Assembly (NCBI GenBank): GCA_030426665.1
Contig: JAUHYD010000007.1
Coordinates: 1 to 64,000, forward strand
Source of the DNA: Bacteroidia bacterium
Lineage (GTDB): Bacteria > Bacteroidota > Bacteroidia > Chitinophagales > Chitinophagaceae
Direction: 5' to 3'
DNA: 64,000 nucleotides
Positions 16,212 to 25,140 of the stretch are shown in pieces (the stretch's first letter is position 1; every line of letters starts with the position of its first letter). The notes beneath the pieces are model-generated. The model made no database searches, was not told the DNA's origin, and saw only the letters and a program-made list of their open reading frames with translations. Both the position numbers and the translations under genes were made by a program.

Positions 16212-17231
16212 CTACAGCCCCTTACAAATACTACTCGCAATACCTGGTCCTTCATAGATAAAACCGGTGTACACCTGAACTAAAGAAGCCCCGGCAGCGA
16301 GTTTTTCTTTGGCATCGGCAGCGGTAAATATGCCCCCTGATGCTATGATGGGTATCGTGCCGTTACTATTGGTATGCAGGTATTGTATTACTTCGGTGGC
16401 GCGCTTGCGGAGGGGTGCGCCACTTAGTCCGCCCATGCCTATGGCTTCTACTTCTTTCTTTGGTGTTTGCAGCCCTTCTCTGCTGATGGTAGTGTTGGAA
16501 GATACAATGCCATCCAGGTTAATGGTGCGTACCAAATCTATAATATCATCAAGCTGTTCGTTGGTCAGGTCGGGGGCAATCTTTAGGAGTATTGGTTTCT
16601 TACCACCCTTCTGTTTATTGAGCTCCTGTAGACGGCTGAGTAACTTGGTCAGCGGTTCTTTGTCCTGTAGCTCACGTAGTCCCGGAGTATTGGGGCTGCT
16701 TACATTCACCACAAAATAATCTACTACATCATACAGCTCATGAAACCCCTTTTCGTAATCGCTTGTAGCATCATCGTTCGGCGTGTTCTTATTCTTGCCT
16801 ATGTTCCCACCTATTATCAAACGCTCCTTTCTGTTGCGCAACCGGCGGGCAGCGGCCATGGCACCATCATTATTAAAGCCCATTCTATTTATCAGTGCTT
16901 TATCTGCCGGCAGCCTGAAAAGTCGTGGCTTGGGGTTGCCGGGTTGTGCCAGCGGTGTTACCGTTCCTATCTCCACAAAACCAAAACCAAGGCATGCCAA
17001 CTGGTCGGTAAACTTAGCATCTTTATCGAATCCTGCAGCCAACCCAACCGGATTAGGGAAAGTAATACCCCACAACGTCCGCTCTAATTTCTTGTCAGTC
17101 GGCACAAATGCCGTCTTTATAAAATATCGGACAAACGATATGGAGTAGGCCGTCTTTAGCCAACCCATTACCATATAGTGTACCTTCTCTGCATCTATCC
17201 GAAAGAGAATTGAGCGTAATAAATTATACAT
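16212..17231 (-). CDS. pyrD: Quinone-dependent dihydroorotate dehydrogenase
   Basis: 339 residues, class 2 DHODH. It oxidises dihydroorotate to orotate in pyrimidine synthesis and passes electrons to membrane quinone. Visible: an N-terminal amphipathic helix ([20 protein letters not shown]) for membrane contact, [27 protein letters not shown] with the catalytic Ser region, [40 protein letters not shown] and [15 protein letters not shown] for FMN phosphate binding. Its last 114 bases are duplicated at 13976-14089, so the gene's 3' end appears to have served as an integration or recombination site. The gene itself is intact. Confidence 0.96.
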   Translation of the reverse strand: MYNLLRSILFRIDAEKVHYMVMGWLKTAYSISFVRYFIKTAFVPTDKKLERTLWGITFPNPVGLAAGFDKDAKFTDQLACLGFGFVEIGTVTPLAQPGNPKPRLFRLPADKALINRMGFNNDGAMAAARRLRNRKERLIIGGNIGKNKNTPNDDATSDYEKGFHELYDVVDYFVVNVSSPNTPGLRELQDKEPLTKLLSRLQELNKQKGGKKPILLKIAPDLTNEQLDDIIDLVRTINLDGIVSSNTTISREGLQTPKKEVEAIGMGGLSGAPLRKRATEVIQYLHTNSNGTIPIIASGGIFTAADAKEKLAAGASLVQVYTGFIYEGPGIASSICKGL

Positions 17232-17352
17232 TGTCAGTTATTGAGGTGCGTGCCACTTTGATTGATTAGCCTGCAAAGATACAACGAGGATTGAGGTATT
17301 TTAACAAAATTCAGGCACAGATAAAGTAGCTAAAATGTATTTTGCAGATAAT

Positions 17353-18060
17353 ATGCGGGTCAAAGCCTTCTTCTCTTTATTATTGGCATTGAGCATTGCC
17401 GGAACTGCCATAGCGCAGATGATACACGGCGAGGCTCTTGGAATGACCGACAGGCAACCGCTGGCCGAAGTAACAATCACGAATATACACAACGATATAA
17501 GCATCACCACTCCTGAGAATGGCAGCTTTGCGATAGTGGCATCGGCGGGGCAGCTACTGGAGTTTCGGAAGAAGGGCTACAAGGTTACCAGAGTACGGGT
17601 GCCGGATGGTTTTATGCCTTCGTTTTTCCGCATCATAATGGAACAAACGGTAACACCTCCATCAGAAATGTATGCCGATAAGGGGTGGCGATATGACTCT
17701 AAAGAAGACAGTATTGCTTTTCATGACTTGTATGAACAACAACTCAATTACCCGCGAATGTCTACATTCGAGAAGATTCGCAGCCCGTTCTCTGCCCTCA
17801 GCAAGCAAAACAGGATGACCTGGCAGTTTCAGGAAGACTACAGCAGGTTTGAAAAAGAAAAGTATGTCGACTTTACCTTCAACAAAGAGTTGATAACAAA
17901 AGTAACGGGACTTACAGGTGATAGCTTAGACCACTACATGAGACGGTTCCGCCCAACCTATGAGCAACTACGAGCTATGAACGACTATGCCTACTTTACC
18001 TTTATTAAGGGGAGCGTACACCGCTTCAGAAATGTGACCCAACCGCGTGGTGCACAGTAA
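17353..18060 (+). CDS. Secreted carboxypeptidase-regulatory-like domain protein
   Basis: 235 residues from the ATG at 17353, chosen because it gives a clean signal peptide (MRVKAFFSLLLALSIAG, cleavage after AIA-Q); an ATG 18 bases earlier is possible. After the signal, residues about 25-95 resemble a CarboxypepD_reg-like beta-sandwich (QPLAEVTITNIHNDISITT, then GSFAIVASAGQLLEFRKKGY). The remaining part is charged and uncharacterised. Such domains are common at the N-terminus of Bacteroidota envelope proteins. Function unknown. Confidence 0.75.
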   Translation: MRVKAFFSLLLALSIAGTAIAQMIHGEALGMTDRQPLAEVTITNIHNDISITTPENGSFAIVASAGQLLEFRKKGYKVTRVRVPDGFMPSFFRIIMEQTVTPPSEMYADKGWRYDSKEDSIAFHDLYEQQLNYPRMSTFEKIRSPFSALSKQNRMTWQFQEDYSRFEKEKYVDFTFNKELITKVTGLTGDSLDHYMRRFRPTYEQLRAMNDYAYFTFIKGSVHRFRNVTQPRGAQ

Positions 18061-18088
18061 CAACCGTCTCAGGTATCTCAGGTCTTAT

Positions 18089-19363
18089 TTACAGCTCAAT
18101 ACTCATCAATATATTATACAGACGGTAGCAGTCCTCGTAACTATTGTACATGGGCACCGGTGCAATGCGTATCACATTTGGTTCCCGCCAATCGGCAACC
18201 ACCCCTTGCTCGGTAAGTGTATCAAATACTTTTCTACCATTGTTATCGAATAGCATTGAGAGCTGACAGCCTCTTTTTTCGGGTATAGAGGGAGTAATAA
18301 TCTCAAATGAAAGGTGGGTTATTTGCCTGAGGAGAAACTCCATATACCCCGTCAGGTGTATGCTTTTCTCACGTAGGTTATCTAGCCCTGCTTTATCAAA
18401 TAAGTCGAGAGATGCATTGTGTGCCACCATATTGAAGACCGGCGCATTGCTCATTTGCCAGCTACCGGCACCCTTTTGCGGAATAAAGCCTTTCTTCATC
18501 TGGAAGCGGGTCTTTTCTTCATTGCCCCACCACCCTGCTAATCGTGGGAGTGTAGGGTCATTGCCATGACGCTCATGTACATAAGCACCACCTACCGCCC
18601 CGGGACCGGAGTTAAGGTACTTATAGGTACACCAGCAAGCAAAGTCTACATTCCATTCGTGCAACTGTAGCGGCACATTACCGACAGCATGCGCGAGATC
18701 AAATCCACAATATGCGCCTACACTGTGCGCTGCTTTTGTAATTTGCTCCAAATCAAAAAACTGACCGGAATAATAGTTAACACCGCCTATCATCACTACA
18801 GCCAGTGAGTCACCAGCCACCTTGATGCCATTGATAATGTCGATATCTTCAATAGTATGCTTTCCTGCCTGTGGCGTTATTTCTATAATCGCATCCTCAG
18901 GGTCATAGCCATGCATGCGCACCTGCGATTCCATCGCATACTGGTCAGAAGGGAAAGCTCCGGCCTCCATTAGTATCTTATATCGCTTACCTGAGGGTCT
19001 GTAGAAAGACATCATGAGTAAATGCAGATTCACCGTAAGGGCATTCATCGCCACAACCTCATCCTTCTTAGCACCTACTATCTTCGACAGTCGCTCATTG
19101 AAAATACTATGATATGAAAACCAAGGATAACCTGCCTGAAAATGTCCTTCTACACCATACTTAGCCCAATCGCGCAGTTCTTTGTTCATCAGATATTCTA
19201 CACTCTTGGGTTGTAGCCCCAATGAATTGCCGCAGAAGTACACTACATTTTCTCCATTATGTTGCGGAAAAAGAAAACGCTCCCGGAAAGGGAATAAGGT
19301 ATCTACCTGATCCTGTGCAACTGCGTATTCGTGCGTTGCTTCATATACTGATGGCATAATCAT
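18089..19363 (-). CDS. kynU: Kynureninase
   Basis: 424 residues, PLP-dependent hydrolase cleaving kynurenine to anthranilate and alanine (or 3-hydroxykynurenine to 3-hydroxyanthranilate) in tryptophan breakdown or NAD synthesis. Family features: YFCGNSLGLQP near the N-terminus, MNALTVNLHLLMMSFY, GVNYYSGQFFDL, FDLAHAVGN, and the PLP lysine in FACWCTYKYLNSGPGAV. A second ATG two codons later is an alternative start. No other kyn genes are adjacent. It is convergent with the secreted-protein gene. Confidence 0.95.
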   Translation of the reverse strand: MIMPSVYEATHEYAVAQDQVDTLFPFRERFLFPQHNGENVVYFCGNSLGLQPKSVEYLMNKELRDWAKYGVEGHFQAGYPWFSYHSIFNERLSKIVGAKKDEVVAMNALTVNLHLLMMSFYRPSGKRYKILMEAGAFPSDQYAMESQVRMHGYDPEDAIIEITPQAGKHTIEDIDIINGIKVAGDSLAVVMIGGVNYYSGQFFDLEQITKAAHSVGAYCGFDLAHAVGNVPLQLHEWNVDFACWCTYKYLNSGPGAVGGAYVHERHGNDPTLPRLAGWWGNEEKTRFQMKKGFIPQKGAGSWQMSNAPVFNMVAHNASLDLFDKAGLDNLREKSIHLTGYMEFLLRQITHLSFEIITPSIPEKRGCQLSMLFDNNGRKVFDTLTEQGVVADWREPNVIRIAPVPMYNSYEDCYRLYNILMSIEL

Positions 19364-19702
19364 TGATTTTAAATAGGATGCAAAAGTAATTACTGTCTAT
19401 CGCAAAGTATAATATTGCTTGGGCTTACAGCTCTATTTTTGTTTTAATTAACTTACAAATAGTAATTTACACCCAAAATACATATTTAATGATTGGAATA
19501 TTTTGTATTAAGTAGATATTCCCTTCTTAGAACACCCTGCCGAATTTTAATTACTTATTAATCGTCAGTCCATTTGCTTTGTTTACAATTGCCCAGTCAA
19601 CGATTACCGATTATTTAACACCGTTGACCGATAATGACTTGGGATAAACAGCTCAGGTATCGTAAATTTGATGTAAATTTTAAAAATAAAGAAATATATA
19701 AA

Positions 19703-20284
19703 ATGAAAAAAGGACTATTAATTGCTTTAGGAGTTATTGTACTTATGGTGCTAATGGGTGGCTGTACCTACAATGGTATTAACGGCGCGCATAAGGAAGC
19801 ACAACAAAAGTGGGCGGATGTGCAGAGTAGTTACCAGCGTCGTGCCGACCTGATACCAAACTTAGTTGCAACGGTAAAGGGTGTTGCCGATTTCGAATCG
19901 AAGACGCTTACGCAGGTAATTCAGGCGAGGGCAAGTGCCACATCTATTAAGGTAGATGCAAATGACCTGACTCCTGCCAAATTACAGCAGTTCCAACAGT
20001 CGCAGGGACAACTGAGTCAGGCTTTGGGCAGACTGATGGTAGTGTCTGAGCGCTATCCGGATCTTAAAGCCAACGAAAACTTTAAAGACCTGCAAAGTCA
20101 GTTGGAAGGCACAGAAAACAGGATAAAGGTGTCGAGAGATGCATTTAACGAAGCGGTGAAAACGTACAACGTAAAGATCACCAACTTCCCGAATGTACTG
20201 TTGGCCGGTATGTTTAACTTTAAGGAAATGACGATGTTCGCAGCAGAGCAAGGCGCAGAGAAGGCTCCTAAAGTTCAGTTCTGA
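19703..20284 (+). CDS. LemA family lipoprotein
   Basis: 193 residues from the ATG at 19703, which gives a lipoprotein signal MKKGLLIALGVIV ending at MGGC (Cys about 21); a longer open frame upstream lacks this signal. The LemA helical-bundle motifs follow: QQKWADVQSSYQRRADLIPN, ARASATSIK, QGQLSQALGRLMVVSERYPD and VLLAGMFNFKE. LemA proteins often stand next to TPM-domain genes, as here (two follow). The role is unclear, possibly an envelope stress or membrane-associated function. The 339-base gap upstream (19364-19702) shows only AT-rich sequence. Confidence 0.93.
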   Translation: MKKGLLIALGVIVLMVLMGGCTYNGINGAHKEAQQKWADVQSSYQRRADLIPNLVATVKGVADFESKTLTQVIQARASATSIKVDANDLTPAKLQQFQQSQGQLSQALGRLMVVSERYPDLKANENFKDLQSQLEGTENRIKVSRDAFNEAVKTYNVKITNFPNVLLAGMFNFKEMTMFAAEQGAEKAPKVQF

Positions 20285-20303
20285 TAATACTATTCAATCT
20301 TTT

Positions 20304-20332
20304 CTGCGCCACACCCCACAGGTGTGGCGCAG
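20304..20332 (+). terminator. Strong 12-bp hairpin between lemA and the TPM genes
   Basis: CTGCGCCACACC (20304-20315) pairs perfectly with GGTGTGGCGCAG (20321-20332) with a 5-base loop. No run of T follows (CTATTAAA), and the next ATG is 17 bases away. It is more likely an attenuator or mRNA-stabilising hairpin that gives lemA more product than the downstream genes than a full terminator. Confidence 0.55.
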
Positions 20333-20348
20333 CTATTAAAAATATTAT

Positions 20349-20807
20349 ATGTTTTCATTGTTTCCCAAAAAACAGTTTCTGGACAAAGACGCTCAGGCAA
20401 AGGTGGTTGAGCGCATTAAGGCTGCCGAAAGCAATACCAGCGGAGAGATCCGGGTGTTTATGGAGCCACACTGCAAACTCTTTGACCCGCTGGACAGAGC
20501 GAAGGAAGTGTTTGCTTCTCTAAAAATGGAGGCAACAGTAGCCAGGAATGCCGTTATCATATATGTTGCATTTCAGGACAGACAGTTCGCTTTGTTCGGA
20601 GATTCTGCGATATATGAAAAAGCAGGTGGTGCCGAGTTTTGGCAAAAAGCAGCGCAAACGCTTGCCGGACACATGAAAAATCAGGAATATACAGAAGGGT
20701 TATGCAATTGCATTGACGAATTAGCAACAGCCCTCGCCAACCACTTTCCACCCGACCCTAACATCAAGAAAAACGAATTGCCTGACGAAATAGTATTTGG
20801 GAAATGA
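20349..20807 (+). CDS. TPM domain protein (cytosolic type)
   Basis: 152 residues, no signal peptide. The TPM fold (named for TLP18.3, Psb32 and MOLO-1) is recognised from the start ERIKAAESNTSGEIRVFMEP, ARNAVIIYVAFQDRQFALFGD and the helical end LCNCIDELATALANHFPPD. It lies between lemA and a second, membrane-anchored TPM gene and overlaps the latter by 4 bases (ATGA). TPM proteins have been linked to phosphatase activity in plants and to membrane protein turnover; here the role is unknown. Confidence 0.85.
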   Translation: MFSLFPKKQFLDKDAQAKVVERIKAAESNTSGEIRVFMEPHCKLFDPLDRAKEVFASLKMEATVARNAVIIYVAFQDRQFALFGDSAIYEKAGGAEFWQKAAQTLAGHMKNQEYTEGLCNCIDELATALANHFPPDPNIKKNELPDEIVFGK

Positions 20808-21628
20808 TATATACAACAATAAATAAACTTGGCTTACGATTCTTCAGGGCAACGATAATGTTGCTGTTGCTTGTGGGCATTGGAGCCACCGCACTGGCGG
20901 AAGACAAGATATATCCGGATAAGCCGAACCCGCCACGGCTGGTAAATGACTTTGCGGGACTATTGAAGCCACATGAAGAAGACCGGTTAGAGCACAAATT
21001 AGTTTCGTTCGACAGGACCACTTCTACGCAGGTAACGGTGGTAACCATAAAGAATCTGGGCGGACACGAAGTAGGTGATTATGCCATCAAGCTGTTCAAC
21101 CGCTGGGGAATAGGCAGAGCAGGTAAGAACAATGGTGCATTATTGCTGATTTCGCTTGACGACAGAAAGACATTTATAGTTACCGGAAAGGGCCTCGAGG
21201 GCGTACTTACAGATGCAAAGTCGTCGCGTATACTCCGGAACGAGCTAAAACCCGCGTTTAAACAAGGGGACTACTTCGGTGGTATAGATAAAGCTACTGA
21301 TGCTATTATCGCTGTTACAAAAGGGGAATACACCGCAGACAAAGAGTATTCATCGCGAGGAAAGAAGTTTCCTAAAGGGCTTATCGTCCTGATATTTATC
21401 ATTATCATCATTGCCACCAGACGGAAAGGTGGCGGCGGTGGCCGTGGTGGTGGCTACATGAGTGGTGGTGGCTTTGGTGACATAGCAACGGGTATGCTTA
21501 TCGGCAATATGCTTGGCGGCGGACGCAGCAGCGGCTGGGGCGGCGGCGGTGGTGGATTCGGAGGAGGTGGATTCGGTGGCTTTGGCGGTGGCAGCTCCGG
21601 TGGTGGTGGTGCCGGTGGTAGCTGGTAG
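20804..21628 (+). CDS. TPM domain membrane protein with glycine-rich tail (YgcG type)
   Basis: 274 residues. N-terminal signal segment (ATIMLLLLVGIGATALAE), then the TPM domain (PPRLVNDFAGLLKPHEEDRL, TSTQVTVVTIKNLGGHEVGD, FNRWGIGRAGKNNGALLLIS, GKGLEGVLTDAKSSRIL), a single transmembrane helix (GLIVLIFIIIIIA), and about 60 residues of glycine/serine-rich tail. Architecture and length are those of YgcG-type proteins. It overlaps the previous TPM gene by 4 bases. The glycine-rich tail would face the cytoplasm if the TPM domain is periplasmic. Confidence 0.9.
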   Translation: MIYTTINKLGLRFFRATIMLLLLVGIGATALAEDKIYPDKPNPPRLVNDFAGLLKPHEEDRLEHKLVSFDRTTSTQVTVVTIKNLGGHEVGDYAIKLFNRWGIGRAGKNNGALLLISLDDRKTFIVTGKGLEGVLTDAKSSRILRNELKPAFKQGDYFGGIDKATDAIIAVTKGEYTADKEYSSRGKKFPKGLIVLIFIIIIIATRRKGGGGGRGGGYMSGGGFGDIATGMLIGNMLGGGRSSGWGGGGGGFGGGGFGGFGGGSSGGGGAGGSW

Positions 21629-21728
21629 CGGAATTTATTAAGTAGTTTATTTACATAAGACCGACCGCCATCCATGGAGTGATTCTTTTTGTTGAAAGTT
21701 TGAGTTGTATAAAACCTAATGATATATT

Positions 21729-23255
21729 ATGCTCGAAAGTGTTGAAGTAAACAAACTTAAAAATTTGATTAGTGACTCCTTCAGAGTTAGACCAAATCAT
21801 GAAACTGTTTATATTGATCCGGCTAACCACTTGGAGAGATTAAAGGCAAAACAACACCAAATCATATTTGGACGTCGAGGTTCAGGAAAGTCTTGCTTAC
21901 TTGTACACTTCAACAATTGCGAATCTAGCAACACACACTCACTTCAAGTCTATATTGACATCGATGAAATCAAAACGCTTGGGTACCCAGATATATTAAT
22001 TCGTTTGTTGCTATCCATTATGGAGAGTATTGTGCCAAATAGGAGTCGACTAAGTAAAGTATTTCGAAGAGAAACAGATATTGAGAAGAATATTAAAGTA
22101 CTCAGGGACTTGTTGAACCAAGCTGAACATATAACAGTTAGGCAGGAAAAAAAAGAGTCCAGTCAGTATGGGGTACAAGCAGTTCATTCTGGAATCGAAG
22201 GAAAATACGGCAAGTCCAATTCAAGCGGTAGATTAAGCGAATTCGAAGAGAAAAAACTAGACACATTAGAACGGCATTTAGTTGACTATAAAAAATCACT
22301 AACAAGTGAGCTGAAACGACAAAAAAAAGATTGCGTCTTCGTCTTAATTGATGATTTTTATCTTATAAAAAAAGAGCGACAACCGGATGTTATCGACTAC
22401 TTACATAGATTAGTTAGAGGAACTGACTTATACTTAAAAATCGGAACCGTACGACATCGAACAAATCTAGTCCGAAATGATCAGCAAACCATTGGTGTTG
22501 TAATTGACCAAGATGTAGAGCAAGTTAATTTAGATAGAACACTGGAAGACTTAACATCTCCAACTCAGTTTCTTGCAGGTATATTGAACTCATTAGGTAG
22601 AAAAGTAGGTTTATTAGATGTTTCGACTAACCTGTTCAATCCTCAAGCATTCGAAAAACTAGTGATAGCGTCTGGAGGAGTACCAAGAGATTTTTTAACG
22701 ATTTTCGTAAACGCGACTGATAACGCTGTTTCGTCCGGAAACGCTAACCATCTAACACCTAAAAATATCTGGAAAGCCGCAAGTAGTATAATGTATAGAA
22801 ATAAGCTAAAAAACCTTAGAACAGACGTAAGTAGCGATGCTCAAGCGGTAGAAAGGGTTTTTAGAAACTTGCTTGTTTACTGCATTAGTATAAAAAAACG
22901 AACTTGCTTCCTTATTTCTCAAGATGAAGCTCAGGATGAAGCTGAAGTACACGAATACATACTTCAATTGATGGACGGCAAATTGATTCATGTAATAGAG
23001 CCGGACACTTCCGCGGCCTCAGGCCGACCTGGTCGGTATGAAGCTTACACTCTTGACTTTTCACTATTCATGGAGCCAAGAAAGAGAAAAATTGACATAG
23101 TAGAATTTTGGAATTTTGATGATTCAGGAAGAAGAATTGGTGTTAGAGAGTCACCTGTGTACCCTTTATCAGACGCCAAGAAAGCAATTAGCAATACAAA
23201 GGAGGATATGGAAACAGAGTCACTAATAGCACAACTAGAACCAAGTACAGAATAA
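21729..23255 (+). CDS. P-loop ATPase (ORC/CDC6- or Sll1717-like), probably acquired
   Basis: 508 residues. Walker A FGRRGSGKS at about 47-55 after IYIDPANHLERL; Walker B CVFVLIDDFYLI with Asp 208-209; a sensor-like KIGTVRHR follows. A lysine-rich coiled stretch (about 165-200) interrupts the two halves. The C-terminal third has a winged-helix look (FRNLLVYCISIKKRTCFLI). This fits the loosely defined family of stand-alone AAA ATPases often annotated ORC-CDC6 or Sll1717-like, many of them accessory or defence-associated. Codon use is more AT-rich than in the flanking TPM and guaB genes, suggesting transfer. No partner gene adjoins. Confidence 0.7.
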   Translation: MLESVEVNKLKNLISDSFRVRPNHETVYIDPANHLERLKAKQHQIIFGRRGSGKSCLLVHFNNCESSNTHSLQVYIDIDEIKTLGYPDILIRLLLSIMESIVPNRSRLSKVFRRETDIEKNIKVLRDLLNQAEHITVRQEKKESSQYGVQAVHSGIEGKYGKSNSSGRLSEFEEKKLDTLERHLVDYKKSLTSELKRQKKDCVFVLIDDFYLIKKERQPDVIDYLHRLVRGTDLYLKIGTVRHRTNLVRNDQQTIGVVIDQDVEQVNLDRTLEDLTSPTQFLAGILNSLGRKVGLLDVSTNLFNPQAFEKLVIASGGVPRDFLTIFVNATDNAVSSGNANHLTPKNIWKAASSIMYRNKLKNLRTDVSSDAQAVERVFRNLLVYCISIKKRTCFLISQDEAQDEAEVHEYILQLMDGKLIHVIEPDTSAASGRPGRYEAYTLDFSLFMEPRKRKIDIVEFWNFDDSGRRIGVRESPVYPLSDAKKAISNTKEDMETESLIAQLEPSTE

Positions 23256-23341
23256 TGCGGCTTGCAGAAATCTTTTAATAACTAGTCTAGTAATAAAAAT
23301 GGTTATCTAAATATACAATCCCGATTTTGTTGTTTTCATAA

Positions 23342-24829
23342 ATGAACATACCTTTGCTCATGGCAACAAAATCCAAGTTCTACGGCGAAGGCCTCACGTT
23401 CGATGATGTCCTCCTGATGCCCGCTTACTCCGAAGTACTTCCCCGCGAAGTCAGTCTGGTTACCAATCTCACAAAAGACATAACTATTAACTTACCGATG
23501 ATATCGGCGGCGATGGATACCGTTACCGAATCTCCGTTGGCAATAGCGTTGTCTCGTGAAGGTGGAATCGGTATTCTGCATAAGAATATGAGTATTGAGC
23601 GTCAGGCAGAACAAGTACGCAAAGTAAAACGCTCTGAAAACGGGCTAATACTTGACCCGATAACCCTGAAGCCAGGTGCCACAGTAGGCGATGCTCTGGC
23701 AATTATGAAAGAAAATAGAATTGGTGGAATTCCTATTGTCGACGATAATTATCTGCTGGTTGGCATACTGACCAACAGAGATCTGCGTTTTGAGAAAAAC
23801 AATAAGAAGAAAGTAAGTCAGGTAATGACCAAAGACAATCTGGTTACCGCTCCAATCGGGACCAGCATGTTGAAAGCAGAGGGAATACTACAACAGTACA
23901 AAATAGAAAAGCTACCGATTGTAGATAAAAAAGGAAAACTGATTGGTCTTATCACTTTTCGGGATACGCTCCAACTGAAAAGTCACCCACATGCGTGCAA
24001 AGACACAATGGGCAGACTTATTGCAGGTGCAGCAATTGGGATCACAGCAGATATTCTGGAAAGAGTTGAAGCGCTAAAGGCTGCAGGTGTAGATGTTATT
24101 ACCCTGGATAGTGCTCACGGCCACTCGAAAGGAGTGATTGAAGCGGTGAAACTTGTTAAGAAAAATTACAAAACACTACCGGTTATAGCAGGAAACATTG
24201 CTACGGCTGCAGGTGCCAAGGCTCTGGCTGCCGCAGGTGCCGATGCCGTGAAGGTTGGCGTTGGTCCCGGCTCAATATGCACAACGAGAGTAGTAACGGG
24301 TGCTGGAGCGCCACAGCTCACAGCCATTATGGAAGCTGCTGCTGCGCTAAAAAAGACCGGCATTCCGGTTATTGCGGACGGTGGCATCAGGTACACAGGT
24401 GATATGGTTAAGGCGATTGCTGCCGGAGCATCCTGTGTAATGGCCGGTTCTATATTTGCAGGAACAGAAGAAAGCCCCGGCGAGACCATTATCTACGAAG
24501 GACGAAAGTTCAAGTCATACAGAGGTATGGGATCTGTAGAAGCAATGCAAGAAGGCTCTAAAGACCGATACTTTCAGGATATGGAAGCAGACATCAAAAA
24601 GTTGGTACCTGAGGGAATTGTCGGAAGAGTTCCTTACAAAGGGCAACTAAGTGAAGTAGTGCAGCAGTTTGTAGGTGGTTTGCGTGCCGGTATGGGTTAT
24701 TGCGGTGCAAAAGACATAGCTACCCTTCAAAACAATTCTCAGTTTGTTCGCATAACGTCGGCGAGTATGGCAGAAAGCCATCCACACGATATTGTGATTA
24801 CAAAAGAAGCACCAAATTATAGCAGATAG
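23342..24829 (+). CDS. guaB: Inosine-5'-monophosphate dehydrogenase
   Basis: 495 residues (ATG 23342; a second ATG at 23360 gives [11 protein letters not shown] and is equally plausible). IMPDH converts IMP to XMP with NAD+, the committed step to GTP. The barrel begins [17 protein letters not shown]; two CBS domains (about 95-215, with [15 protein letters not shown] and [18 protein letters not shown]) interrupt it; the catalytic loop [13 protein letters not shown] carries the active Cys; the flap has [11 protein letters not shown] and DRYFQD. Full family length. A strong terminator follows at 24888. Confidence 0.97.
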   Translation: MNIPLLMATKSKFYGEGLTFDDVLLMPAYSEVLPREVSLVTNLTKDITINLPMISAAMDTVTESPLAIALSREGGIGILHKNMSIERQAEQVRKVKRSENGLILDPITLKPGATVGDALAIMKENRIGGIPIVDDNYLLVGILTNRDLRFEKNNKKKVSQVMTKDNLVTAPIGTSMLKAEGILQQYKIEKLPIVDKKGKLIGLITFRDTLQLKSHPHACKDTMGRLIAGAAIGITADILERVEALKAAGVDVITLDSAHGHSKGVIEAVKLVKKNYKTLPVIAGNIATAAGAKALAAAGADAVKVGVGPGSICTTRVVTGAGAPQLTAIMEAAAALKKTGIPVIADGGIRYTGDMVKAIAAGASCVMAGSIFAGTEESPGETIIYEGRKFKSYRGMGSVEAMQEGSKDRYFQDMEADIKKLVPEGIVGRVPYKGQLSEVVQQFVGGLRAGMGYCGAKDIATLQNNSQFVRITSASMAESHPHDIVITKEAPNYSR

Positions 24830-24887
24830 TAATTTAGTACCTCGGAGTATTCTACTATCGATATTTAAACGCTGAAAATCTAAGTAG

Positions 24888-24927
24888 CTGCCACCTCAAA
24901 ACTCAATTAGAGGTGGCAGTTTTTTTG
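24888..24927 (+). terminator. Rho-independent terminator of guaB
   Basis: CTGCCACCTC (24888-24897) pairs perfectly with GAGGTGGCAG (24910-24919), followed by seven or more T. A textbook terminator 58 bases after the guaB stop. The rest of the 311-base gap to 25140 holds the desaturase promoter and AT-rich sequence. Confidence 0.92.
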
Positions 24928-25058
24928 TCTATGCTCAAGAGACACTCCAGTCAGTGACATAGGGAACAGGGCATTTTGGCGTATCTACAATCCATTTCAG
25001 AATAGGTAACTTACCACCTATAGTTGTAATAACACGTTATTTTATTTCTTATGAAAAG

Positions 25059-25089
25059 TTCGAATATTGTGTTAAAAAAGATAACTTTG
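25059..25089 (+). promoter_or_regulatory. Bacteroidota-type promoter of the desaturase gene
   Basis: TTCG (25059-25062), 19 bases, then TAACTTTG (25082-25089): a near match to the TTTG-N19-TAnnTTTG consensus of the Bacteroidota primary sigma factor, 51 bases before the ATG at 25141. Confidence 0.6.
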
Positions 25090-25140
25090 CTATCGCTTGT
25101 TACATTAAAAAAAATAATACCGTTACAAGATTTTTAAAGC

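Noticed and set aside
21454-21675. Proline-rich frame opposite the TPM gene
   Set aside because: It is the complement of glycine-rich codons in the TPM protein tail.
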